The notes beneath the pieces were generated by a model. That model did not search any database, was not told the origin of the DNA, and worked only from the letters and a program-made list of their open reading frames with translations. From JAMOBE01 sp039908285 (GTDB taxonomy: Bacteria > Pseudomonadota > Alphaproteobacteria > Rhodospirillales > Rhodospirillaceae), in the NCBI GenBank assembly GCA_039908285.1, contig JAMOBE010000013.1, positions 1 to 61,505 of the forward strand: DNA of 61,505 nt, given 5' to 3'. Below are positions 15,247-24,200 of this stretch, in pieces; position 1 is the stretch's first letter; each line of letters opens with the position of its first letter. Made by a program: the position numbers and the translations under genes.

Positions 15247-17853
15247 ATGGCCGAGGGTGATTACGAAGTTCACGTCTCCGACGATGGTCCGTGGTTCGTT
15301 GACGGTGTTTTCGATCGTGAGGACAAGGCTGTCGCGCGCGCGCACGCCGTCGTGCGAGCCGGTCAGAGTGATACAGTGCGCGTGTTCTCGGAGCGGGAAA
15401 GAGGTCGGTCATCCACGGTATTTCAATCTCCGGTCGCTCGTCAGGATGCTGAACCGGCTGCTGAACTGGAGGCCTCCGGCCGGGTATGTTCGGCTCTGTC
15501 CGATTTCTACCATGCCTCCGCGCGACTGACGGGCAGTCGGATCTTTCGTGACTATCTGGCGCCGAAGGAACTGACGTTTCTTGAGCTTCTGCACGACAAC
15601 GAGCGCCTTCGCGAACTGAACCGCGAGGAACGCACGCTCAGGCAGTTCATCCGACGGGTCGCCCGCGTTCAAGCCGGAGCGGTGGGATGCACGGAGGATG
15701 AACGGGCGGCGGCTCTGCTTTCGTTTTTTACGCACGTCCGTGAGCGGGCCCTAAGTGCCGACACGACGGCAGGTCTCGCGACGCTCGCCCAGAACGGCAT
15801 GGACGCCTTGCTGGCGAAGATGGTCGAGGGCGGTCCGCCCGAAGAAATGGACATTCGCGTCAGTGGCGTACTCGCCGCCTACCTTGGCCGGGCGCCGGAT
15901 CTGCATGCCAAGGTGGGGCTGATCCTTGGCCTGTTTGGTCCAGGCTGTGGCAACGAGGGACGCGTGGTGATCGACGGCGTGCTCGCCGAAATACTGGACG
16001 TGACCGCTGTTGTTCGCGATCTCGTGGGGACTCGGTCGGATCTGGGCGACGCCACGCTGAGCCTGTGCCAGCTTGCGACGGGACAATGGATAGAGCCCCG
16101 GGGAACCTCTCCGCTGGCGGAGCGGCTCAACATCGCCGTGAACCTCCAGGGCCTGCCCGAGACCAGGGCCGTGCTGCTGGATCGGGTCGTCCGCACCCTC
16201 CGGCGTGGACGTCACCTTTCTCGCGACGGCAGCGCCGACCGGGCCGCCGTCCTGACGCTTGTGACCACGCTGTGCGCCCCGGCCGGCCTGTGGGGCGGTG
16301 GCGCGATGAGCGAGGCCCTGATCGGCCAGGTGCGTCGGTCGTTCGGCGCCAACGGCGAGCACCTTTCCTTCAAGAAATCTCTGGATCTGGTCCTGCGCGA
16401 TCTTCCGAGCGGTGTCGCCGGCCTGGGATTTCTTCTCGACATCACCAGCACCCCCCTCTGGGGACGGTTTCAGGGGGATATTCTGCGGGAGCTGCTGTCG
16501 CGCCTCGACGGCATCCGGTCGATTACCGACCTTCTACCGGAAGGTGACGCCAACGACCCGGCCGTCCACGACCGAACCCTGCGCGATCTTGGTCAGCGCC
16601 TGAATACATGCGCGCTGCCCCAGGACGTGACGGCCATGCTCGCCGCTCAGATCGGCAAGTTCCTGAAGGCGGCTCCTCCGCCCGAACCCCCTGGTCAGGC
16701 CACGCCATCCAACAGGCCGGAGCGGGAGGGCACTCCCATCAACGCTCCGCCCGGGCCGCGGATCGATATCAGCCGGACCGAGGCGGTGGCGTGGACGTCC
16801 GGGCACTACTCCACCGCCGCCGCTCGGGGAACCGAGAAGGCAAAGGTGGCCATGCCGCCGCCCCGTCAACTCGATCCACAGGCCCGGAAGCTGGTTCGCA
16901 TCCTGCTGATCGAGAGCAATCCTCAGCTTCGCGAGGTTATCCGCGATACGCTGTCCGGCGAGGGGTTCGGCAGCATCATCGCCCTTCCCAGCCTTGGCCG
17001 AGTCAAGGATGGCTTCGTCAACCTGGACATCGATGTCATCGTGATCAACTCCCGGGTCGAGGGCGGGGATGCCTGCGACCTGGTGCGCAAATTGCGTTTC
17101 AGCCACAAGGGTCGCAATCCGTTCATCTCGGTCATCCTGTCGATCGAGCAGGAAGACACCGCCGACCTTGGCAAATTCATCAACAGCGGCGCCGATCACA
17201 TCGTGGTCCGTCCGTTCTCCGCCAAGTCCCTCATCGACCGCATCGAATCCCTCGTCGATCGGCGCCAGCCGTTCGTCGCAACCAGCACCTATATCGGCCC
17301 GGACCGCCGAAGCAAGGCGCGACCCGAAGAAGGTGAACCAGAAATTCCCGTTTTCGTCGTGCCGAATACCTTGAAGCTGAAGGCGCAGAAACGAACGATC
17401 ACGCCGGAATCCTTTCAGAAGGTCATTGACGCCACCTTGGAACGCATGAACGTCGAGATGATCGACAAACTGGCGTTTCAAATCGTCTTTCAGCAGAGAC
17501 GACTCAAGGATGCCCTACGGACCGGTATTGATCCGCTGACTCCGTTCGACGACCTCAAGACGGCCCTTGACGAGTACCGCCGCCGCATCAACTCCGCCAT
17601 GCAGGCTTCAATCGGCGAGTTGGCGTTCAGGCTGGATGGTCGGCTGAATGACATGGGGAACGATTTCAACGCGGTCAGTCCCCGCGACATGGAACTGGTC
17701 GAGAAACTGTCCATGGCTCTTTACATGGCTACCACCGGTCAGGGTGATCCCAGCGCTTTGGCCTCCAAGGTCAACCGCGCCCTGGCCACCTTCGAAAAGA
17801 AGATGCGAGCCAAAAAGGCCCGCGCAACTCCTTCCTCCGGCGCGAAAACGTGA
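15247..17853 (+). CDS. Large signalling protein with a degenerate receiver domain
   Basis: An 868-residue cytosolic protein starting at the ATG at 15247 (an upstream-extended frame crosses the MITE-like repeat and is unlikely). Residues ~1-540 are mostly helical and unassigned; they begin with a compact segment (YEVHVSDDGPWFVDGVFD). Residues ~550-680 align with a response-regulator receiver fold (VRILLIESNPQLREVIRDTL, then IVINSRVEGGDAC, then VVRPFSAK). The normal acidic pair, the phospho-acceptor Asp and the conserved Lys appear as Glu-Ser, Asn and Arg, so it is probably not phosphorylated. After this comes the IGPDRR motif common in alphaproteobacterial signalling proteins and a helical C-terminus. 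No cognate kinase is adjacent. Function unknown. Confidence 0.65.
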   Translation: MAEGDYEVHVSDDGPWFVDGVFDREDKAVARAHAVVRAGQSDTVRVFSERERGRSSTVFQSPVARQDAEPAAELEASGRVCSALSDFYHASARLTGSRIFRDYLAPKELTFLELLHDNERLRELNREERTLRQFIRRVARVQAGAVGCTEDERAAALLSFFTHVRERALSADTTAGLATLAQNGMDALLAKMVEGGPPEEMDIRVSGVLAAYLGRAPDLHAKVGLILGLFGPGCGNEGRVVIDGVLAEILDVTAVVRDLVGTRSDLGDATLSLCQLATGQWIEPRGTSPLAERLNIAVNLQGLPETRAVLLDRVVRTLRRGRHLSRDGSADRAAVLTLVTTLCAPAGLWGGGAMSEALIGQVRRSFGANGEHLSFKKSLDLVLRDLPSGVAGLGFLLDITSTPLWGRFQGDILRELLSRLDGIRSITDLLPEGDANDPAVHDRTLRDLGQRLNTCALPQDVTAMLAAQIGKFLKAAPPPEPPGQATPSNRPEREGTPINAPPGPRIDISRTEAVAWTSGHYSTAAARGTEKAKVAMPPPRQLDPQARKLVRILLIESNPQLREVIRDTLSGEGFGSIIALPSLGRVKDGFVNLDIDVIVINSRVEGGDACDLVRKLRFSHKGRNPFISVILSIEQEDTADLGKFINSGADHIVVRPFSAKSLIDRIESLVDRRQPFVATSTYIGPDRRSKARPEEGEPEIPVFVVPNTLKLKAQKRTITPESFQKVIDATLERMNVEMIDKLAFQIVFQQRRLKDALRTGIDPLTPFDDLKTALDEYRRRINSAMQASIGELAFRLDGRLNDMGNDFNAVSPRDMELVEKLSMALYMATTGQGDPSALASKVNRALATFEKKMRAKKARATPSSGAKT

Positions 17854-18049
17854 GCGGGTGCCCATCCTAAAACTCTGTATAGTGCAGAATTCCTGGATCT
17901 CGTCGATGAGTGCTTTTGCAAACGTGGACTTGCGGTAATTGCTCACCTGGGGTGAGGCGCAAGGAGCAACGGGCTGGGTGCGGAGCGGCGGCCGCGCGGT
18001 ATAAAAATTTACCTTGACGTGAACGGGTTGGGTCGACTCTAACGTTGCA

Positions 18050-19477
18050 ATGAGTCCTACGCCAAATTTCATCGCCCTTTCGGTTTCTGAAAAGGACGCC
18101 CTGCTTGCCAGGCTGTGGGCGGAGAATGAGGCGTTGAAGGCGCAAGTGGCGGAGTTGCAAAAGAAGCTTGGGCAGCCTGCGAAGACGCCGCAAAACTCAA
18201 GCATGCCGCCCTCACGCGGGCAAAAGGCGAGTGCGGCCAACGGTGGCGGCAAGAAGCGGACCAAAGCCTGCCATCCGGGGGTGGGACGCCCGCTTGCAGA
18301 GAATCCGGACCAAGTCGTCGAGGCGGTGGCGCACGCCTGTCCGCACTGTTCATCAGCGCTCACCGAGGACGACCAGGCCGTTCAGCAGGTCTATGATCGG
18401 ATTGAAATTCCACCGGTCAAGCCGGTGATCACGCAGGTGCGGCGCCATGGCGGGGTGTGTCCGTGCTGCCGAAAGGCGTTCCTGGCGCCGGTGGACGAAG
18501 GACTTGAGCCCGGATCGCCCTATGGCGCGTCGGTGGTCAGCCTGGGCATTGCGATCAGCTATGAACGGCTGTCTGGTCTGTTTGAGGAAGTGTTCGGACT
18601 GCCGATCAGCGAAGGGGCCTTGAGCAACCTGTTCGCCCGCGCCCGCGTCGCCTTTGCGGAACAGGTCAAGGGAATCAAGGCCAGACTTCTCTCCAGCACG
18701 ATCATCTGCAGCGACGAAACCACGGCCCGGATCAGGAAACAGAACTGGTGGCAGTGGGTGTTCCATAAAGCGGCGGAGCCGCAACCAAAAAGATTCGTAT
18801 TACTGATCTCAAAAATGATCGCCGCGCGCAAAGATTTTTGAGATCAGTAATACAGCGGCGAGGCCTGCGTCCACATCATCCGCAAAGGTCGCGGCAAGGA
18901 CGTGCCGGCCGAGTTTCTCGGCGAGGTTCGCCCGGATTTCTGGGTGTCCGATCGCCTGGGCGCCCAACGAAACTGGGGCAAGGAGTGGCAGGTCTGCCTG
19001 GCGCACCAGCTCCGCGATGTCCAGTACGCGATCGATGCCGGCGACACGATCTTTGCGCCGATCTTCAAACGGGTGTTGCTGCGTGCCATCGGTATCGGCC
19101 ATCGGCGCCCCGATCTCAAGGACAGCACGCTCAGGCAGCACCGGAGCGATCTCGACCGGCGCCTTGACGCGGCCCTGAAGCTGACGCCTTCGACCGACGC
19201 GGGGCGCGACCTTCAACGGCAATGCAAGAAGTTCCGGCCGCATTTCTTCGTGTTCGTCACCAACCGGGATGTCCCGCCCACCAACAACGGCAGCGAACGG
19301 GCACTGCGTCCGTCGGTGATTTTCCGCAAGGTCACCAACTGTTTCCGGTCCGACTGGGGGATGGAGTTCTTCGCCGACGTCCGCTCGGTCATCGATACCG
19401 GGAAACGCCTCGGCCTGTCCGCCAGCGAAGCGGTCAGAAAGACTCTGGCCGGCGAGATGTTTTTCGCCTCCGGCTGA
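18050..19477 (+). pseudogene. IS66-type transposase split by a palindromic mini-element
   Basis: The first part (18050-18770) encodes the leucine-zipper-like start, a zinc-finger region (CPHC...CPCC) and the beginning of the DDE domain, up to NWWQWVFHKA. A ~85-bp palindromic insertion then adds missense codons and a stop at 18841. The second part (18860-19477) resumes with CVHII and runs to the C-terminus, including VSDRLGAQ, PPTNNGSERALR and the FF-containing end typical of IS66 transposases. Rejoined, it would be a full-length enzyme of ~470 residues; as it stands the gene is broken. Confidence 0.85.
18771..18855 (+). repeat. Palindromic mini-element, copy A, inside the IS66 transposase gene
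   Basis: Starts with GCGGCGGAGCCGC and contains a 57-nt hairpin (18797-18853) with 20-bp perfect arms, GTATTACTGATCTCAAAAAT and its complement. The same element occurs at 29801-29886. Its insertion shifts and stops the transposase reading frame. The outer stem is intact while the apical part (GATCGCCGCGCGCAAAG) has lost pairing compared with copy B. Confidence 0.8.
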
Positions 19478-19615
19478 CCGACCCACCGCCGTCTCCTGTC
19501 ATTGCTCTCGCGTCTCAAGGCGCCGGGCAGCGTACTGGCATCCCGCACCGGCCGCCTACATCGCTGAAACCAAGCCGCAACAACACCACCCCCGGAACGG
19601 GGGGTGAGTAATTAC

Positions 19616-20815
19616 GCCCTCGGCGGGCCTCGCGGTTGCGAACTTTGTAATCAACGAAAGACTCGCGAATGCTTATGGCTATCTGGAGCGTTCTGTTGTT
19701 GCTTGCAACATTGTTCTGACATTCAAGAGACTTCAGCCGACCATTGGCCTCCGTTTCCTTGCGGTTTGTTTCGGCGATCTTCCTATCAATCTGTTCCATA
19801 TCTTTTTCCAGGTGGCCGGTCTTTATTGTCAGTTTGTCGTGGTCACCTTCTATCCGGCGATACCTTTCCACCTGCTCCGCCGATCCGAATTCAATCTCTC
19901 GGCGCTGGGCCTTCATTTCCTCCAGTTTTTGCCGCTTGCGGCTGACCTCCTTCAGACGACGGGCGCGGTCCTGTCGCAGAATCGCGAGGCTTGTGTCCAG
20001 CCCGAGGAAGCGTTCGCGCAGCCGTCGCGCCCGTGCCGGATCCAGCGAGGCCAGCAGGGGTGGTGCCCCCTGGTCCTCGACCGCGAAGGAATCGAGAATA
20101 CGGTGGAGCTTGTTGATGTAGAAACGACGCTGTTCCTCCGTGGGGTGAACTTTTGGCTGCGGCGGTTCGTCGAACAGTCGTTCAGGCAGGACCTTGAACA
20201 GGTGATCGAAGACGGACCTGGCACTTCTGGTCTTGCGATCGATGAGTTCCTCCAGTGGTGCCAGCGCCGACCGAACCAGCCCCGGACTGGCCAGGATCGG
20301 CGCGTCGGTCGCCAATGCATGGGCCAAGTCATTAAGTTCGCTCTCCAGTTCCGTCTTCAGACTCGCAATATCGGCATCAAGCCGGTCGGAACTGGTAAAC
20401 GATCCGGCGGCCCGCATCGCCTCCATCAGTCTCTTCTTGGCGGCGGCTTGTTCGGTGGCTTCGTCCATCTCCCGGCGCAGGGCGTCCCGCTTCTGAGCGT
20501 CGGCGCCAAGGGTTGCCTTGAGAATTGCAGCTCCTCGCCGTCAAAGAAGAAGAACGGCACCAGTTCCCGTGGCAACAGGTCCGCCAGCCGTTCCTCGGCG
20601 GAGTCCCGCCGGAAGTCGCGACCCTCGGTGGTAACGGACAGTTCCTCAACGAACTTGCCGCCGGAAAAGGTCCACGTCCGCTCGGCGACGAAGGTCACGG
20701 CCTCCGGCGTGCCCAACTCGATCCGGACGGAGCATTCGGTGACGTTTGCGGCCTTGGCCGACGCATTCATGATCCCCCGCCACGCCGCCGTGCCGAGAAC
20801 GTAGTCGCCGCGGGA
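19616..20815 (-). pseudogene. dndD: dndD relic (DNA phosphorothioation ATPase)
   Basis: Minus-strand fragments of the Rad50-like ATPase DndD. The first piece (about 20530-20815) reads ECSVRIELG and the conserved LVPFFFFDGEELQ. The frame then changes near 20525, with a deletion, and continues as ILKATLGADAQKRDALRRE into a long charged coiled-coil segment ending at DYKVRN. The 3' end is cut off by the right terminus of the IS66 element at 19615, so the second half of the ATPase (Walker B, signature) is missing. The 5' end, including Walker A, is also missing because a deletion fused it to the dndC relic. It is not functional. Confidence 0.8.
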
Positions 20816-20819
20816 AAAT

Positions 20820-21107
20820 TACCTGCAGGCCCCTGCGCCGTGCATCCTCGCGCACCGCCGCCAGGACCGCCTCCACATGCGCCGCCACGTTGGGGGGCTC
20901 GACGCCGGTATCCGACGACACCACATGGACCGGCTTGATCGCCTTTTCCCCCAACGCGATCAGCATCTGAAAGACAAGCTGCAGGACCAGCGTCGAGTCC
21001 TTGCCTCCGGAATATGCCACGACCCATGGACGCCCGTCGGCCAGATATGAGTCGGCCAATTCCGACAGGGTTTCCGTGGCAGTTGAGTGAATGGAGGAAA
21101 CGGTCAT
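20820..21107 (-). pseudogene. dndC: dndC relic (N-terminal part of the phosphorothioation sulfurtransferase)
   Basis: Starts as a normal DndC (MTVSSIHST, ATG at 21107 with a GAGAAGGGA ribosome-binding site) and shows the PAPS-reductase/ATP-pyrophosphatase P-loop SGGKDSTLVLQL and the VSSDTGVEPP segment. After about 95 residues (RRRGLQVI) the homology stops and the sequence continues out of frame into dndD. DndC and DndD normally work with DndE and DndB/A/FGH in sulfur modification of the DNA backbone. No other dnd gene is visible in the window, so this is a decayed defence locus. Confidence 0.8.
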
Positions 21108-21232
21108 GCAGCGTCCCTTCTCGAACGGACCGCCATTCTTTACAGGCTCACGATCCGGCGCAAGGGAAAGCGGAAGCGGGCGGGAAACTGGGGGGGGGGG
21201 GCCGCTCCACCATGGGGGAAAGAGGCAGGACG

Positions 21233-24200
21233 TCAAAGCGTCCTGGCAATGCGGAAGCCGAGATTGCTGATCCGGGTGCCGGTGTCGACCCAGTCGCGCA
21301 TGGCTGACCTTAGGCTCCCGGGAAGGTAGTTCCAGGAGCCGCCGCGAACGACACGCTCAAAACTAACAATAATTCTCCAAACACCGCCATCGACAGGAGC
21401 CCCGTCATAAGTGCTGTGCCAGCCGTCCCCCACCCATTCCCGCACATTGCCGTGGATGTCATATAGACCGAAGGCATTGGCCGGAAAACGGCCCACCGGC
21501 ACCGTCTGTCTCCGATACTCTCCCTTGATGCCGATCCCATACGAATAATTTCCATCGTAGTTGGCCTGATCCGTGCTGATGGTTTGGCCAAAATGAAACG
21601 GTGTCGTCGTGCCCGCCCGCGCGGCATATTCCCACTCCGCCTCACTCGGCAGGCGATAGACGTGCCCCGTCTTTCGCGAGAGCCACTGAGCATAGGCCTG
21701 GGCGTCGTCCCAGCTTACATTGATCACCGGCCGCCGATCGCGACCCCATCCCCTGTCTTCCGGCCGATAGCCATTGCAGCCGCCATCCGCCACGCAGGCA
21801 TCCCATTCCGCGAACGTCACCTCGTACTTGCCAATGGCGAATGGCAGCACCGTAACCTTGTGCTGGGGCCCCTCATCGGGGCGTCGGTCAGGTTCATCCT
21901 TCGGCGATCCCATCATGAATTCGCCGCCGGGCACCGCGACCATTTCCGGACAGTAGGCACAGTCTTTCGCAAGCTGTTTCGCCCCACTGGTGCCCGACGT
22001 TATTGACGGGCTCGCTGGGACTGTCGTTACGACCAATGTTGCGACGGTTCGTGTATCACTGGTGCCCGGCGCCACCGACGGGCTCGCTGGGACCGTCGGT
22101 TCGACCTGTTGTGTCGCCTCAGCTCGTGCAACACTGGTGCCCGACGCTATATCCGGGCTCGCTGGGACCGTCCGTTGGACCAGTGCCGCCACGGCGGCCT
22201 CTGCCTCGTTGAGAAGGCTGGTCTCATAGTCTGTCACCGAGAGGAGAGGTGTCGTCCGTATCTTCGAGGACTTCTTAGTCTTCGCCGACTTTGTGGATTT
22301 GCCAGCTTTGATTTTTTCCGCTGTGTCGAGGGCCGCCTTCAGTGCCTTGTTCGCCGCCGCCACGTCTCCCTGGGCAGCCGCGATGCGCGTCTCGGCCAGA
22401 CGGTCGTGGAGGTCCAGGTGTGGGTCTTCGGAGATGGCTTTCAAGTCATACTGACGGAGCGCGGTGATTGCCTCGCGCGCCTTTGGCCAATCGTTGCCCT
22501 TTTCCGCCTGAAACAGGGCAAGATTCTGTTGATAGTAAATGGCGGGAATGCGTAGGGCTTGTGTGATCACTACATTTGGCCTCACCGCCGGCAACGACGG
22601 GATATCGTAGATGTCCCGCAACGTGGTCGATGAAGCTTTGGCAGACTCTACGGCCTCCAGAACCCTTTTCAAGGAAGCCACCTTGGCAATGGCGTTGTCG
22701 TCCCCATTCCAGACATATCTTCTGACCGTAGAAGGGGCGAGATAAACGGTTGCGGCCACGACGGTCGTTTTCCCCGCCTGGACATCAATAGCCCCGGTCA
22801 CTGGTTCTTCCTCGGCATCGGGCTCATCCACACCCCTGAACTCCACTGTCCACTGTCCTTTCCCGAGCGGGATGGTCACGAGTTGGAGTGCGGGAAGCTC
22901 GTGGACCCTGGTTTCGTCACCCTGGCGGAAGGTGGCCTGAATGGTGGTCCCCGGCAGGGCGTTGACTACCATCTGGACCGTACCCGTTCCGGTGACCGGA
23001 CGCACCAGGGGCCTGGGAGCGGATGGCAGCCAGACAGTCATGTCGGGAACCTGCGACTGGACTTCCTCGTCCGTGACCACGGCGTGTTCTCCCGGCGCCA
23101 GCAGTGCGGCGAGACGAGAGGGGAACGTGGAGTCCTTGATGGGGGGGACGATGACCCGTGCAATGTTCGGCCATGGAAAAATCAGACGCAGTTTATCCGG
23201 GTCAGTAATTGGGCTCTGATCCGTAGTCACCACGATATCCGCCGAACCGGTGGCCAACAGAAGCTCGCGGACCTGGCCCTGGTCAGGGTGGACGAAGGCG
23301 ATACTGGTGTAATAATTCGGTGGTGCGTCCGGTCCCAGGGACTCCCCCCAGCTCGGTGCGCTGTACGACGCCTGATCGTTCTCGCCACCGGGACAAAGGT
23401 CGATGACGAAGGGCTTGGATTCGTGACATGGCCGACGCATCTCGCCGGCGGCCACGCCGATCCGAAGACTGGATGTGCCGACATCGATGTCATGTGACGA
23501 CCAGCCCCCCTTGGACACCATGTTCAGCCGATAGGATTTTTCCCTGCTCACAGTATACGAGCTTGATTGCGTGATCCCTTCGATGAGGGGGGCGTCATCG
23601 CCCCCATCCAGGCTCGCCACGAACTCGGTGCCATCGAGGGAGTCGACCTGAACGTGGAGAGGCGCCTGATTGGCCTGCCAGTGGGTCCACCCGCTCCAGC
23701 CGCCGGTTGCGAGCAGCGCGGTGCCCAGGGCCGTTCCCATCACCCATTGGCGCGGACTGACCGCCCTGCCGCGCCGTCCCTGCAGCCAGAAAAGGCGTCT
23801 CTCGTCGAGTCGATCGAGCTTTGCCAGCAACGGCAGCCGTGTCGAGTGGTTGTCGCCGCGATGGGCCACCTGAGCCAGGTCCGCGCGGATCGCCCGCTCC
23901 AGCCCGCCCCTGGCCAGGCGGCCGAGTTCGCGCAGGGCCTCGGCCGGTCGCATCTCGAGGAGCAGGCGGGCTCGTTTCCAGCGCCAGATCTGATGGCGGG
24001 CCGTGTTCTCCTCCGCGTCACGGGGCTCGGCCCGCTCCAGCGCCTCGAGAAGGAAGGCGAGGATTTTTTTCTGAGCCTCGGGGGTATGGCGCAGGGCAAA
24101 GCCCTGGCGCAGGGCACTGAGGACCGGGAGGGTAAAATGCAGGCCACCGTCGGAGGTCACGGTGGTGCCGGGCAGGGCGAGCAGCCGCTGATAGCGCTCG

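Larger units (their letters stand above)
17935..19615. mobile_element. IS66-family insertion sequence, inactivated
   Basis: About 1.68 kb bounded by matching ends: GTAATTGCTCACC at 17935 and its near-complement ending at 19615 (the right end reads GTAATTACTCACC on the other strand). One transposase gene lies inside, on the plus strand, without tnpA/tnpB accessory genes. I find no 8-bp target duplication: flanks GACTTGCG and GCCCTCGG differ, so insertion was followed by a neighbouring deletion or recombination. The right end truncates the dndD relic. A short minus-strand fragment left of the element (KSTFAKALIDEI) looks like a piece of another P-loop gene. Confidence 0.75.

Noticed and set aside
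17854..17934. P-loop-like fragment (KSTFAKALIDEI, minus strand) as a gene
   Set aside because: Only about 80 bp remain between the IS66 end and the receiver-like gene; it is a fragment without a start or the rest of the domain.
21190..21202. Run of about 12 G as a phase-variation switch
   Set aside because: It lies after the stop codon of the 1521-residue gene and upstream of the dndC relic, so slippage would not change a functional protein.
21233..21960. C-terminal FGE domain as an active formylglycine-generating enzyme
   Set aside because: The Cys pair needed for catalysis is missing (NYLPGSLRSA at that position) and no sulfatase is encoded nearby.
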